From: Mesobaculum littorinae
GTDB lineage: Bacteria; Pseudomonadota; Alphaproteobacteria; Rhodobacterales; Rhodobacteraceae
Reading direction: 5' to 3'
Length of the DNA: 64,000 nucleotides
Assembly: GCF_004011175.1 (NCBI RefSeq)
Contig: NZ_RQXX01000002.1
Coordinates: forward strand, 868,001-932,000
A program made the translations under genes and the position numbers. Shown here piece by piece: positions 53,230 to 62,414 of the stretch (position 1 is its first letter; each line of letters opens with the position of its first letter). Below the pieces are notes generated by a model, which made no database searches, was not told the DNA's origin, and worked only from the letters and a program-made list of their open reading frames with translations.

Positions 53230-54825
53230 ATGGAGCCGCGCGCGACCCTGCCGACCCACGAGGTGACGAACCAGCCGCCCGAGCCCGGGGACATCGACCT
53301 GTGGTCGACGGATCCGGTCCTGCGCGATCACGCGGCGGGCGCCGATGCCGACCTTCTGGCGCGCTACGGCCGGGCCCTGGGCTTGCGCGAAACGCGGGAT
53401 GCCGCGCGGGAGGCGGAGCGTTGCGGGCCCGAGTTGCGGGTGTTCGACCGGGGCGGACGGCGTCTGGACGAGGTCGTTTATCCCGGTGGGTATCACCGCC
53501 TGATGGAGTTGGGGCTAGGCGCCGGATATGCCGCGGGGCCATGGTCCGGCGGGAGCCATCTGACCCATGCCGCGATGGTGCATCTGCACAGTCAGATCGA
53601 GCCCGGCACCTGCTGTCCGATGACGATGAGCTATGCCGCGGTCCCGGCGCTGGCCGCAACGCCGGGGCTGGCGGGGATCTGGGGACCCAAGCTTGCGACG
53701 GCGGACTATGACCGCCGCGTGCTGCCGGTGGGCGAAAAGCGCACGGTGACGCTGGGCATGGCGATGACGGAAAAACAGGGCGGGTCCGACGTGCGCGCCA
53801 ACACCACCCGCGCCGAGCCCGCCGACGGGGCCTACCGGTTGCATGGGCACAAGTGGTTCTGCTCGGCCCCGATGTCGGACGGGTTCCTGACGCTGGCGCA
53901 GGCGCCGGGCGGATTGTCCTGTTTCCTCGTCCCGCGCTGGACGGAGGAGGGCCGCAACGCGATCCACCTGATGCGGCTGAAGGACAAGCTGGGCAATCGG
54001 GCGAATGCCTCGGCCGAAATCGAGTATCACGGAGCGCGGGCCCATCTTCTGGGGGAAGAGGGGCGGGGCGTCGCGAAGATCATCGAGATGGTACATCACA
54101 CCCGGCTCGACACCGCGATGGCGCCTGCGGGCCTGATGCGGGCGGCCCTGGCCGAGGCGCATCGCTGGACCGCTTTCCGCACCGCGTTCCAGCGCCGCCT
54201 GATCGATCAGCCGCTGATGCGCCGCCTGCTGGCCGACCTGACGCTGGACATGGAAGGCGCGGTGGCGCTGGGCCTGCGTGTCGCGCGTAGTTTCGACGAC
54301 CGCTCGGCGCGACCCTTTGCCCGGATCGCCGTGGCGCTCGCGAAGTTCCTCAACAACAAGCTGTGCCCGACCGTCGTCTACGAGGCGATGGAGGCGCTGG
54401 GCGGGCAGGGCTACACCGCCGATACCGCGCTGCCGATGCTCTATCGCGAGGCGCCGCTCAATTCCATTTGGGAGGGGTCGGGCAACATCATATGCCTCGA
54501 CATCCTTCGCACGCTGGCCCGCGACCCTGCGGCGGCAGAGGCGCTTGCGGAAAACCTTGAGGCTTCGACGGGGCGGCTGGCCTCTTACGACGCAGCGCTG
54601 GCCGCGCATCGCGACCTGTGGCGCGGCCTGCCCGACGAGGCCGACGCGCGGAGGTTTGCCGAGGAAACCGCGACGCTGCTGACCGCGGCCGTGCTGATCG
54701 AACGGGCGCCACCGGCCGTGGCCGAGGCCTATGCCGCGACCCGCCTGGGCCAGCGCGGACGGCTGGCCGGGTCGGTCGCAATGCAGGATCCCGGTGCGGT
54801 GCTCGCGCGGTTGGGCGAGGGCTGA
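53230..54825 (+). CDS. AidB-like acyl-CoA dehydrogenase
   Basis: 531 aa, the length of AidB. THEVTNQPPEPGDIDLWSTDPVL, the long N-terminal domain (LARYGRALGL, VVYPGGYHRLMELGLGAGY) and SQIEAGTCCPMTMSYAAVPAL-type segments are specific to the AidB branch. FAD sites are MAMTEKQGGSDVRANTT and GHKWFCSAPMSDGFLTLA; the C-terminal EALGGQGYTADTALPMLYREAPLNSIWEGSGNI is the conserved end. E. coli AidB is induced by alkylating agents, binds DNA and has weak dehydrogenase activity. A plain fatty/branched acyl-CoA role is also possible. GGAGG lies eight bases before the chosen ATG. Confidence 0.87.
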   Translation: MEPRATLPTHEVTNQPPEPGDIDLWSTDPVLRDHAAGADADLLARYGRALGLRETRDAAREAERCGPELRVFDRGGRRLDEVVYPGGYHRLMELGLGAGYAAGPWSGGSHLTHAAMVHLHSQIEPGTCCPMTMSYAAVPALAATPGLAGIWGPKLATADYDRRVLPVGEKRTVTLGMAMTEKQGGSDVRANTTRAEPADGAYRLHGHKWFCSAPMSDGFLTLAQAPGGLSCFLVPRWTEEGRNAIHLMRLKDKLGNRANASAEIEYHGARAHLLGEEGRGVAKIIEMVHHTRLDTAMAPAGLMRAALAEAHRWTAFRTAFQRRLIDQPLMRRLLADLTLDMEGAVALGLRVARSFDDRSARPFARIAVALAKFLNNKLCPTVVYEAMEALGGQGYTADTALPMLYREAPLNSIWEGSGNIICLDILRTLARDPAAAEALAENLEASTGRLASYDAALAAHRDLWRGLPDEADARRFAEETATLLTAAVLIERAPPAVAEAYAATRLGQRGRLAGSVAMQDPGAVLARLGEG

Positions 54826-54878
54826 TCGGGGCAGTCGTCGGCCCCCAGTCTGCCGCGGCCGCCCCCCTCTATCGCAAG

Positions 54879-54903
54879 AAGGGGGGCCGAGGCCCCCCTT
54901 TTG
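54879..54903. terminator. Bidirectional terminator between aidB-like and aldolase genes
   Basis: Stem AAGGGGGGCC / GGCCCCCCTT (10 bp) with a two-base GA at the tip, followed by TT on the plus strand and TTC on the minus strand. Serves the convergent genes on both sides. Confidence 0.78.
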
Positions 54904-54935
54904 CGTGACGTGGATATGTCAGGTCCGGCGGAGGG

Positions 54936-55865
54936 TTACTCGGCGCCCTTGTAGATGTTGACCAGCTTGTCGAACATCGCGAGCGCATCCTCGCGCGAGC
55001 GCTGGAACGAGTTGCGCCCGATGATCGAGCCGTTGCCGCCGCCGTCGCGGATGGCGCGGGCATCCTCGTAGACGCTGTCCTCGCCCTTTTTCGCGCCGCC
55101 GGAGAACACGATCAGGCGGCGGCCATTGAACGACGAACGCACGCATTCGGCCACGCGGGCCGCCTGGGTCGAGATGTCGATGCCGCCCTGCTCGAACGAC
55201 TTCTTGGCCTCGGCCTGTTCGAGGTGATCGGTCGAGAGCTTCACCTTGATGATATGGGCACCAAGCAGGGCCGCGATATGCGCGGCATAGGCGCTGATGT
55301 CGGCCGCGGTTTCGCCGGACTTCGAAATCGCCTCGCCGCGGGGGTAGGACCAGATCACGGTCGCGACGCCCTTGGCGGCGGCTTCCTTGCGCATCTCGAC
55401 GATCTCTTCGAACATGTCGAGCGCCATGTCGCTGCCGGGATAGATGGTAAAGCCGATGGCCGCGCAGCCCAGGCGCAGCGCGTCGTCGACGCTGGCGGTC
55501 ACGGCCTGGTTCTTGCCCGCGGTGTCCGACATCAGCGAGTTGGCGGAGTTCACCTTGAGGATCGTCGGGATCTGCCCGGCAAAGGTGTCGGCCCCGGCTT
55601 CGAGCGGGCCCAGCGGCGCGGCATAGGCCGAGAGGCCCGCGTCGATCGCCAGCTGGTAATGGTAATGCGGATCATAGGCCGCGGGGTTCGGCGCAAAGGA
55701 CCGCGCGGGCCCGTGTTCGAACCCCTGATCGACCGGCAGGATGATCATCTTGCCTGACCCGCGCAGGCGGCCCTGCATCAGCATCTGGCAGAGCTTCGCC
55801 TTGACCCCCGGAGTTTCGCCTTCGTAGTTGGCAAGGATCTGCTTGACGGTGCGCGAGGCTTTCAT
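54936..55865 (-). CDS. Class I fructose-bisphosphate aldolase (DhnA type)
   Basis: 309 aa, cytoplasmic. The archaeal-type class I aldolase family uses a Schiff base and no metal. Seen: KMIILPVDQGFEHGPARSF, DPHYHYQLAIDAGLSAYAAPLG, GFTIYPGSDMALDMFEEI, VIWSYPRGEAISKSGETAADISAYAAHIAALLGAHIIKVKL (active-site Lys in the KVK strand) and RLIVFSGGAKKG with GSIIGRNSFQR (phosphate site). It interconverts fructose-1,6-bisphosphate with triose phosphates, fitting pgk nearby. ATG 55865 has AAGGGAGA upstream. Ordinary length. Confidence 0.93.
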   Translation of the reverse strand: MKASRTVKQILANYEGETPGVKAKLCQMLMQGRLRGSGKMIILPVDQGFEHGPARSFAPNPAAYDPHYHYQLAIDAGLSAYAAPLGPLEAGADTFAGQIPTILKVNSANSLMSDTAGKNQAVTASVDDALRLGCAAIGFTIYPGSDMALDMFEEIVEMRKEAAAKGVATVIWSYPRGEAISKSGETAADISAYAAHIAALLGAHIIKVKLSTDHLEQAEAKKSFEQGGIDISTQAARVAECVRSSFNGRRLIVFSGGAKKGEDSVYEDARAIRDGGGNGSIIGRNSFQRSREDALAMFDKLVNIYKGAE

Positions 55866-55998
55866 CGGACGGTCTCCCTTTTAGGATACTTCGGTTGGGT
55901 TGAGGCTTAGGTAACCCGGAAGGCCGACGCAACGTCGGTGGCGCTAACGCGGCGCGAATTCGCGCGGCCGGGTGTCCGGCCGCGCGGGGGGCACGGGG

Positions 55999-57870
55999 CT
56001 ACCGACCGCCGAACTCTGCCGGCAGGTCGCCGTCGATCCAGGCCTGCAGCGCACGGTCGGCGGCCTCGGCCTCGGCCTCCTGCCAGCGGGCCTGCGCCTG
56101 CGGGTCGGCCCGGCGGACACGGGCGTCGATCTGGTCCAGAACGTCGGCCGCCTCGCGGTCGCCGGCGGCTTTGGCCAGCGACGCCCAGTAGACGGCCATC
56201 GGGTAGGACCGTACCGCTCCACGTCCCGACAGGCGGGCGAACGCCGCGTCGCGCAGCGCGGCGACCGACGTCAGGTCGACGCCCTCGGTCTGCGCCTCGG
56301 GATCCCCCGCCGCCTGCTGTTGCAGCTCAAGGACGCTGTCAAAGCCAAGCTCAGCCTCCATCCGGTCAAGCTGCGCGGCCGCGCCATGGGCGTCCGCCGC
56401 CCCGGCCAGAAGCGCCCAGCGATAGGCGGCTTGGGCGTCCGTGTCGCGCAGCGCCTGCGCCAGGGCAAGCGCTGCCGCACCATCGCCCGCTTCGGCCAGG
56501 CCGGACAGCAGGGCGACACCGCGCTCGACCGAGCGTGGGGCGCCGTCGCCGGTCAGGACCGCCATGCCGACCCGGCGGCGATCCTCTTCGGAGAGCGTGT
56601 CCGCATCCCCCTCGATCGCGCGCGATAGCAGCTCGGCGGGCACCGCGTTGCGTGCAACCCGCGGCGCGGTCGAGACGGTGGGGGTCAGGTCGGCGAAGAG
56701 GAAGGCGGTATCAATGCTGTCACCCGTGACATCGATGAAGGTGCCGTAGTCGTGCGTGCTGCGCGCCCCGACGGTCAGGCGGCGGCCGTCGCCGACGAAG
56801 GCGGGCCATGCCTCGGCCGCCGAGGCGACAAAGGCCTCCTGCTCGGGCGTCAGGGCGATCTCTTCGGGCGACGGTGCGGCGGGCTCTTCCGGGATGTCGT
56901 CCGCCATGTCGTCCGGACCCTCCGGCGCGGCGTCGTCGTCCTGCGGCGCCTCCGCTCCGGGCGGCAGCAGCTGGCCCTCGTCCTCCGGGGCGGGGGGCAT
57001 GCCGTCGGGCGAGGCGAAGGGATCTTCGTCCGAATAGGGATCCTCGAAGGGATCGAAGGGCTCTTCGGGCACGGCGGGGGCCGCGGCCTGGGCGTTCATG
57101 TCTTCCAACATCGACGTCAGCATGCCCGAAATCGCCGCGCCGGCTGTGTCGGGATCGGTGAATGCCGGCGGGAACATCGGCGAAAGCTTGTCGAGCCCGC
57201 CCAGATCCTCGACCGTAAGCTCGATCCCGCGCAGGAACATCACCGGCTCGACGTTCGGCTGGTACTGGTAGTCCATGCTGTCGTCCATCCCGTACGAGCG
57301 GGGCGGGCTGAACCAGATGTAATCGAGCTCGGTCGTGGCATCGACGGCAAAGCCTTCGCTGAGCTCGGCGAAGATGTGCAGGTCGGCGCCGGACGAGGGC
57401 ATGTCGTAGACCCCGTCGATGGTCAGGCGGGGCACGGTGATGTCGCCGAAGCCCAGGCCCACGACCATCGGGCGAGCGCTGGGGGGTAGGCATTCCGGCG
57501 TGGCGGTTACGCCTGCGGCCTGCGCCGACATGCGGATCGTCTCGGGCGAATCGGGCGGTGCGGTGCGCAGGGTGACGCGGTCGATCTGCACGTGGCAGTC
57601 GTAGCCGTCCGACCACTCGACATACGGCCACATGTCGATGTCCTGCAGGCTGATCTGGCCCGCGGCGACATCGACGGAAAGGTCGGAATAGCTGAGCTCG
57701 GTGACTGTCCGCGTGCTGACGAGTGCAAGCTGGAACAGCCGCTGCGCCACCTGGTCCGGACCGTAGAGCGAAAAGAACTCGCCCCACGTCGTGGCCCCCG
57801 CGGCCCCCGGGGCCAGCGCGGCCGACAGGGCGGTGGCGGACAAGGCGGATGTGACTAGGGATCTGGGCAT
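55999..57870 (-). CDS. Large secreted protein with acidic linker and Sel1-like C-terminus, unknown function
   Basis: 623 aa. Signal peptide (RSLVTSALSATALSAALAPGAAGA, cleavage before TTW). The N-terminal 270 residues are beta-rich with no recognised family (LTIDGVYDMPSSGADLHIFAEL, PRSYGMDDSMDYQYQ). Residues about 270-360 form a highly acidic Pro/Glu/Asp linker. The rest contains helical repeats like Sel1/TPR (ALRDTDAQAAYRWALLAGAADAHGAAAQLDRM and MAVYWASLAKAAGDREAADVLDQI). Family not recognised; a periplasmic scaffold or envelope role is a guess. ATG 57870 with CAGGAG upstream is chosen. The frame extends into the pgk region but that is not used. Confidence 0.78.
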   Translation of the reverse strand: MPRSLVTSALSATALSAALAPGAAGATTWGEFFSLYGPDQVAQRLFQLALVSTRTVTELSYSDLSVDVAAGQISLQDIDMWPYVEWSDGYDCHVQIDRVTLRTAPPDSPETIRMSAQAAGVTATPECLPPSARPMVVGLGFGDITVPRLTIDGVYDMPSSGADLHIFAELSEGFAVDATTELDYIWFSPPRSYGMDDSMDYQYQPNVEPVMFLRGIELTVEDLGGLDKLSPMFPPAFTDPDTAGAAISGMLTSMLEDMNAQAAAPAVPEEPFDPFEDPYSDEDPFASPDGMPPAPEDEGQLLPPGAEAPQDDDAAPEGPDDMADDIPEEPAAPSPEEIALTPEQEAFVASAAEAWPAFVGDGRRLTVGARSTHDYGTFIDVTGDSIDTAFLFADLTPTVSTAPRVARNAVPAELLSRAIEGDADTLSEEDRRRVGMAVLTGDGAPRSVERGVALLSGLAEAGDGAAALALAQALRDTDAQAAYRWALLAGAADAHGAAAQLDRMEAELGFDSVLELQQQAAGDPEAQTEGVDLTSVAALRDAAFARLSGRGAVRSYPMAVYWASLAKAAGDREAADVLDQIDARVRRADPQAQARWQEAEAEAADRALQAWIDGDLPAEFGGR

Positions 57871-58085
57871 GCGGGGCTCCTGAAATGGTTTGTCCGAATG
57901 CCCTCTCTTCTCTGCCCCTCGTAACGATTTTGCCATCGCCGCGTGAGCTGACCGGCGGGAATATGCCGTTCCTGCATCCCCTGCCTTTTCGTCGCTCAGA
58001 CAGTCACGGCGCGATGGGCGACGGGGAGGGGCCGCCGGGCGGAACCGCCGCCCAATGACCCCCCATTCGTTCAGGCCCTGACCGC

Positions 58086-59276
58086 TCAGGACTCGAGCGC
58101 GGCGACCCCAGGCAGGGTCTTGCCCTCCATCCATTCCAGGAACGCGCCGCCCGCGGTGGAGACGTAGGAGAAATCCGCTGCCGCGCCGGCCTTGTTCAAT
58201 GCCGAGACGGTGTCGCCGCCCCCGGCGACCGAGGTCAGCTTGCCCTCGCGGGTCAACTCTGCGGCCTTGGCTGCCGCGGCGTTGGTGGCCGCGTCGAAGG
58301 GCGCGATCTCGAACGCGCCCAGCGGGCCGTTCCAGATCAGCGTATGCGCTGCCTCGAAGATCGCCGCGATCCGGGCGACGGTGTCGGGCCCGGCGTCGAG
58401 GATCATCGCATCCGCGGGGCAGGCGTCGGCCGCGACGGTTTCGCTTTCGGCGCCGGCCTTGAACTCGCGGGCCACCACGACGTCCTCGGGCAGCACGATT
58501 TCGCAGGCGGCCTCTTCGGCCTTGCCCAGGATGTCGCGCACCGTGTCGGCCATCTCGTGTTCGGCCAGCGACGTGCCGACATCGACGCCCTTGGCGGCGA
58601 GGAAGGTGTTGGCCATGCCGCCGCCGATCACCAGGTGGTCGACCTTGCGCACCAGGTTGCCCAGGAGGTCGAGCTTGGTCGACACCTTGGCTCCGCCCAC
58701 CACGGCGACGACGGGACGCTTGGGCGCGCCCAGGGCGGTTTCGAGCGCCTCGAGCTCGGCCGCCATCAGCCGGCCGGCGCAGGCGGGCAGCAGGCGGGCC
58801 ACGGCCTCGGTCGAGGCATGGGCGCGGTGGGCTGCGGAAAACGCGTCGTTGCAGTAGCAATGCGCCAGCGCGGCCAGTTCGGCAGCAAAGCGCGGATCAT
58901 TGGCCTCTTCGCCGGGATTGAAGCGCAGGTTTTCCAGCAGCAGCACGTCGCCGGGCTGCATCTCGGCCACCCAGCGCTTGGCGGGCTTGTCGCTGTCGTA
59001 TCCGGCAAAGGTCACCTTGCAACCCAGCGCCTGCTCCAGCGCGGGGACTGTCACGCCCAGAGACATCTCGGGCACGACCTTGCCCTTGGGGCGCCCGAAA
59101 TGCGCGATCAGCACGGGTTTGCCGCCGGCGTTCAGGATATCGCGCACCGTGGGGACGATCCGTTCGATCCGCGTGGCGTCCGTGACCCGGCCGTCTTCGA
59201 CCGGCACGTTGATGTCGACCCGGACCAGCACCGTCTGGCCGTCGAGCTCCATGTCGTCGAGGCTTTTCCAGTCCAT
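58086..59276 (-). CDS. pgk: Phosphoglycerate kinase
   Basis: 396-aa cytoplasmic glycolytic/gluconeogenic enzyme. [64 protein letters not shown] and [35 protein letters not shown] are the N-domain signatures; [17 protein letters not shown] and [17 protein letters not shown] form the ATP site. ATG 59276 has AAGGAAGGA upstream. Encoded beside the aldolase, though 215 bp and one gene apart. Confidence 0.98.
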   Translation of the reverse strand: MDWKSLDDMELDGQTVLVRVDINVPVEDGRVTDATRIERIVPTVRDILNAGGKPVLIAHFGRPKGKVVPEMSLGVTVPALEQALGCKVTFAGYDSDKPAKRWVAEMQPGDVLLLENLRFNPGEEANDPRFAAELAALAHCYCNDAFSAAHRAHASTEAVARLLPACAGRLMAAELEALETALGAPKRPVVAVVGGAKVSTKLDLLGNLVRKVDHLVIGGGMANTFLAAKGVDVGTSLAEHEMADTVRDILGKAEEAACEIVLPEDVVVAREFKAGAESETVAADACPADAMILDAGPDTVARIAAIFEAAHTLIWNGPLGAFEIAPFDAATNAAAAKAAELTREGKLTSVAGGGDTVSALNKAGAAADFSYVSTAGGAFLEWMEGKTLPGVAALES

Positions 59277-59570
59277 CTGTCCATCCTTCCTTGTTTCTTG
59301 CCACCGAAAGACCTCAAGCCGGGCGCGGGGTCAAGCGCGCCGCTGCGACGCGCCGCGGACCGATGCGCGGCAGGAACGCCGGCAGCCGCGCGAAAGCCCG
59401 CGCTGCTCGGCCCGCCGCCCCCTTTCGGCGGACGTTTGCTGAAAACGGCCCGAAGGCGCGCCGATGTCGGCCCGGCAGCGGGCCGCCCGCATCACCGCGA
59501 ATGGCCTTTCCCTTCGACCGCGTGCGCACTACCCTTCGGCCCGACCAAGGACAAAGGAGCCCGTGCCGAC

Positions 59571-60077
59571 ATGGCCGAGATCAAGGACCCCGAAAACACC
59601 ATCGTCATCGAGCTGAAGGACGGTCCCGTGACGATCGAACTTCTGCCCGACGTCGCGCCCAAGCATGCCGAGCGGATGAAGGAACTGGCCCGGTCGGGCG
59701 CCTACGACAACGTGGTGTTCCACCGCGTGATCGAAGGTTTCATGGCGCAGACCGGCGATGTCGAGAATGGCAACGCCGAAAAGGACTACAACCCCCGTCT
59801 CGCGGGGACGGGCGGGTCGTCGATGCCCGACCTGCCGGCCGAGTTCTCGAAGCTGCCGCATGATCGTGGCACGCTCGGCGCCGCACGCTCGTCGAACCCG
59901 AACTCGGCGAACTCGCAGTTCTTCATCAACTTCTCGGACAACCACTTCCTGAACGGGCAGTACACGGTCTACGGCCGGGTGATCGACGGCATGGCCCATG
60001 TCGACGCCATCGCCCGCGGCGAGCCGCCCGCGAACCCCGACCGGATGATCAGCGTCAAGGTGGCCGCGGATGCCTAA
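59571..60077 (+). CDS. Cytosolic cyclophilin-type peptidyl-prolyl isomerase
   Basis: 168 aa without a signal peptide. VTIELLPDVAPKHAERMKELARSGAYDNVVFHRVIEGFMAQTGD is the cyclophilin core (Arg and Phe of the active site in FHRV), then LGAARSSNPNSANSQFFINFSDNHFLNGQYTVYGRV. It accelerates cis-trans isomerisation of proline bonds in the cytoplasm. AAAGGAG is 11 bases upstream of the ATG. Its last eight bases overlap a second cyclophilin gene that does carry a signal peptide. Confidence 0.93.
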   Translation: MAEIKDPENTIVIELKDGPVTIELLPDVAPKHAERMKELARSGAYDNVVFHRVIEGFMAQTGDVENGNAEKDYNPRLAGTGGSSMPDLPAEFSKLPHDRGTLGAARSSNPNSANSQFFINFSDNHFLNGQYTVYGRVIDGMAHVDAIARGEPPANPDRMISVKVAADA

Positions 60078-60624
60078 GCTTCTCGCCTCCATCGCCGCGC
60101 TGGCGCTCGGCGCGGCCCCGGCGTTGGCCACCGGGATCGAGATCGACGTCGCGGGCGAGGCCCAGGGCACGATCACCATCGACCTGTTCGAGGATGTCGC
60201 CCCCCAGCATGTCGCGCGCATTGTCGAGCTTGCCGAGACGGGCGCCTATGACGAGGTGGTGTTCCACCGCGTGATCGACGGCTTCATGGCGCAGACCGGC
60301 GACGTTCAGTACGGGGTCGCCGGCAGCGACATGTCGCTGGCCGGAACCGGCGGGTCCGAGCAACCCGACCTCGAGGCCGAGTTCTCGGACCGCAGCTTCG
60401 ACCGTGGCACCGTCGGCATGGCGCGCAGTGCCGATCCCGACAGCGCCAACAGCCAGTTCTTCATCATGTTCGCCCCGGCGCCGCATCTCGACGGGCAGTA
60501 CACCATCGTGGGCGAGGTGACCGAGGGGCTGGACGTACTGGACGCGATCAAGCGCGGCGAAGGCGCCAATGGCGCCGTCATCGGCGAACCCGACCGCATG
60601 GAAGCGGTGCGCGTCATCGACTGA
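60070..60624 (+). CDS. Periplasmic cyclophilin-type peptidyl-prolyl isomerase
   Basis: 184 aa. Signal peptide PKLLASIAALALGAAPALA (cleavage before TGI). The mature domain, TITIDLFEDVAPQHVARIVELAETGAYDEVVFHRVIDGFMAQTGD and MARSADPDSANSQFFIMFAPAPHLDGQYTIVGEV, is clearly paralogous to the preceding gene. Start ATG 60070 overlaps that gene by eight bases, so both are translated from one message and deliver the same activity to two compartments. A terminator hairpin follows 36 bp later. Confidence 0.93.
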   Translation: MPKLLASIAALALGAAPALATGIEIDVAGEAQGTITIDLFEDVAPQHVARIVELAETGAYDEVVFHRVIDGFMAQTGDVQYGVAGSDMSLAGTGGSEQPDLEAEFSDRSFDRGTVGMARSADPDSANSQFFIMFAPAPHLDGQYTIVGEVTEGLDVLDAIKRGEGANGAVIGEPDRMEAVRVID

Positions 60625-61013
60625 CGCCACCCGACGCCGTCCGCCTGCATTCGGCGACAAAAGGGCCCCGTTCGCAAACGACGGGGCCCTTCTTGCGTTC
60701 AGGCCCTTTCCGCATGGCGATTGCCATGGGGCACGCGGGCTGCAGGTTGGAGCCCGCGCACTCCCGGCAGGTGGCGGTCGGGGAGAAGAGAGGGTCCGTC
60801 ATCTCGCATCGGGTGCCGGAGCGCGCGACTTGGGAACAGGTGCGCCAAATCACTCTTCCGCGCGGTCGCGGGGCGGGTCCGGACAGAAAATGCCGCGCCC
60901 CGGGGAAGGGACGCGGCAGATCGGGGCCATCGCGGGATCGAGCGGCCGCAGACCCCGTGCAACCCGGGCCATGGCGGGGCGGGGGACGTGCCCCGCGACC
61001 GCCCGGGCAAGGC
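60625..61013. other. 389-bp convergent intergenic region
   Basis: Between the cyclophilin pair and the fasciclin gene. It holds the terminator at 60661-60691 and the 16-mer GCATGGCGATTGCCAT (60712-60727) shared with 30032-30047. No supported ORF. Confidence 0.5.
60661..60691 (+). terminator. Intrinsic terminator after the cyclophilin pair
   Basis: Perfect 11-bp stem AAGGGCCCCGT / ACGGGGCCCTT with a 9-nt loop, 36 bp past the stop. The T-tract is short (TT-C-TT). Confidence 0.7.
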
Positions 61014-62195
61014 TCAGCGCGGCAGCAGCACGCCCTCGACCACGTGAATGACGCCGTTCGACTGCATGACGTCGGCGGTCGTGACCTCGTAGGCATTGCC
61101 GCTTTCGTCGTAGATGAAGACCGCGCCGCTGTCGGTCTGCTGCGCCGACAGGGCGTCGCCCGACACGGTGTCCATGTGGTAGAACCCGTCCGCACCGATG
61201 CCCGCCACGATGTCGCCGGCGGTGATCGCGCCCGGCACCACGTGGGCGGTCAGCACCTTGGCGAGCTGGTCGCGGTTCTCATCCATCATCAGGCTGTCGA
61301 CCGTGCCCTCGGGCAGCGCGGCAAAGGCGTCGTCGGTGGGCGCGAAGACGGTAAAGGGGCCTTCGCCCTGCAGCGTCTCGACCAGCCCGGCCTGCTGAAC
61401 CGCGGCGACGAGCGTGGTGTGGACGGGCGACTCCATCGCGTTTTCGATGATATCGCGGTCGGCATACATCGCCGCACCGCCGACGGTCGGGTTGTCGCCT
61501 GCCATGCCGCCCGATGCCATGTCGTCTGAGCTTGTCCCTTCGGAGTCCATCCCGCTCGCGGCCGCGTCATCGCTGCCAGCGGCGCCGTCCATGGTGCCGC
61601 CGTCAGTCGCGCCGTCCGAGCCCGAGTCCTGCGGGGGGAGCAGCACGGTGTCGATCACGTGGATGACGCCGTTCGATTGCTGCACGTCTGCGATGGTCAC
61701 GGTGGCCACGCGGCCGTTTTCGTCGGTCAGCGTGATCGCGTCGCCGTCCATCTGCGCCTGCAGCGTGCAGCCGCCCAGCGTGGGCACCGGGTGGTTGCCG
61801 TTGTCATCCTCGATCATGCCGACGATCGCGTCCGACATCGCGTCGGCGGCGACGACATGACACGTCAGGACCTGGGTCAGCTGCTCCTTGTTTTCGGGCA
61901 GAAGCAGGGTGTCGACCGTGCCTTCGGGCAGCGCGGCGAAGGCGTCGTCGGTGGGCGCGAAGACGGTGAAGGGGCCTTCGCCCTGCAGCGTCTCGACCAG
62001 GCCCGCGGCCTGCACCGCGGCGACGAGCGTTTCGTGATCGGCCGAGTTCATCGCGTTCTCGACAATGTTGCGGTCGGCCAGCATCTCGGCCCCGCCCACC
62101 ATCGGATTGTCCGTGTCGGACTGCGCCAGCACGGCGGCCGGCGCGGCAAGCGCCATGGTCGAGGCCAGAAGCGCGGTTTTCAGACGAATGGTCAT
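61014..62195 (-). CDS. Secreted protein with two fasciclin (FAS1) domains
   Basis: 393 aa. Signal peptide (RLKTALLASTMALAAPAAVLA, cleavage before QSD). Two FAS1 domains, about residues 30-190 and 240-393, each beginning with DNPxVGGAxMxADR and ending QSNGVIHVxxxVLLP. They share identical stretches such as AGLVETLQGEGPFTVFAPTD. The linker between them is Asp/Gly/Ser/Met-rich and acidic. FAS1 domains mediate adhesion and surface matrix contacts. The first domain has two cysteines (LTCHVV and GGCTLQ) that could form a disulfide; the second has none. GGGAGAG lies before the ATG. Confidence 0.92.
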   Translation of the reverse strand: MTIRLKTALLASTMALAAPAAVLAQSDTDNPMVGGAEMLADRNIVENAMNSADHETLVAAVQAAGLVETLQGEGPFTVFAPTDDAFAALPEGTVDTLLLPENKEQLTQVLTCHVVAADAMSDAIVGMIEDDNGNHPVPTLGGCTLQAQMDGDAITLTDENGRVATVTIADVQQSNGVIHVIDTVLLPPQDSGSDGATDGGTMDGAAGSDDAAASGMDSEGTSSDDMASGGMAGDNPTVGGAAMYADRDIIENAMESPVHTTLVAAVQQAGLVETLQGEGPFTVFAPTDDAFAALPEGTVDSLMMDENRDQLAKVLTAHVVPGAITAGDIVAGIGADGFYHMDTVSGDALSAQQTDSGAVFIYDESGNAYEVTTADVMQSNGVIHVVEGVLLPR

Positions 62196-62414
62196 AGCTT
62201 TCTCTCCCTGTTCTCCGCCCCCGGAAACGGGGCAGGTTATGCAGAAAGCTACGGATCGCGGGGCCCGGCAGTTGCAAAATGTCGGCAGGAACCTTGCAAG
62301 TTACTGAGCCTGCGTGAAAGATTCCTGCCCGAAGGGGGGAGGTTTGACCAACTTCGCCGCCCCGATCCCTGTGTCCGTCGATACCGCGCGGACCCGATCT
62401 GGCGCGCCCTGGGG

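Noticed and set aside
60721-61047. 108-codon ORF after the cyclophilin pair
   Set aside because: It overlaps the fasciclin gene end, is Arg/Gly-rich without domain features and has no ribosome site.
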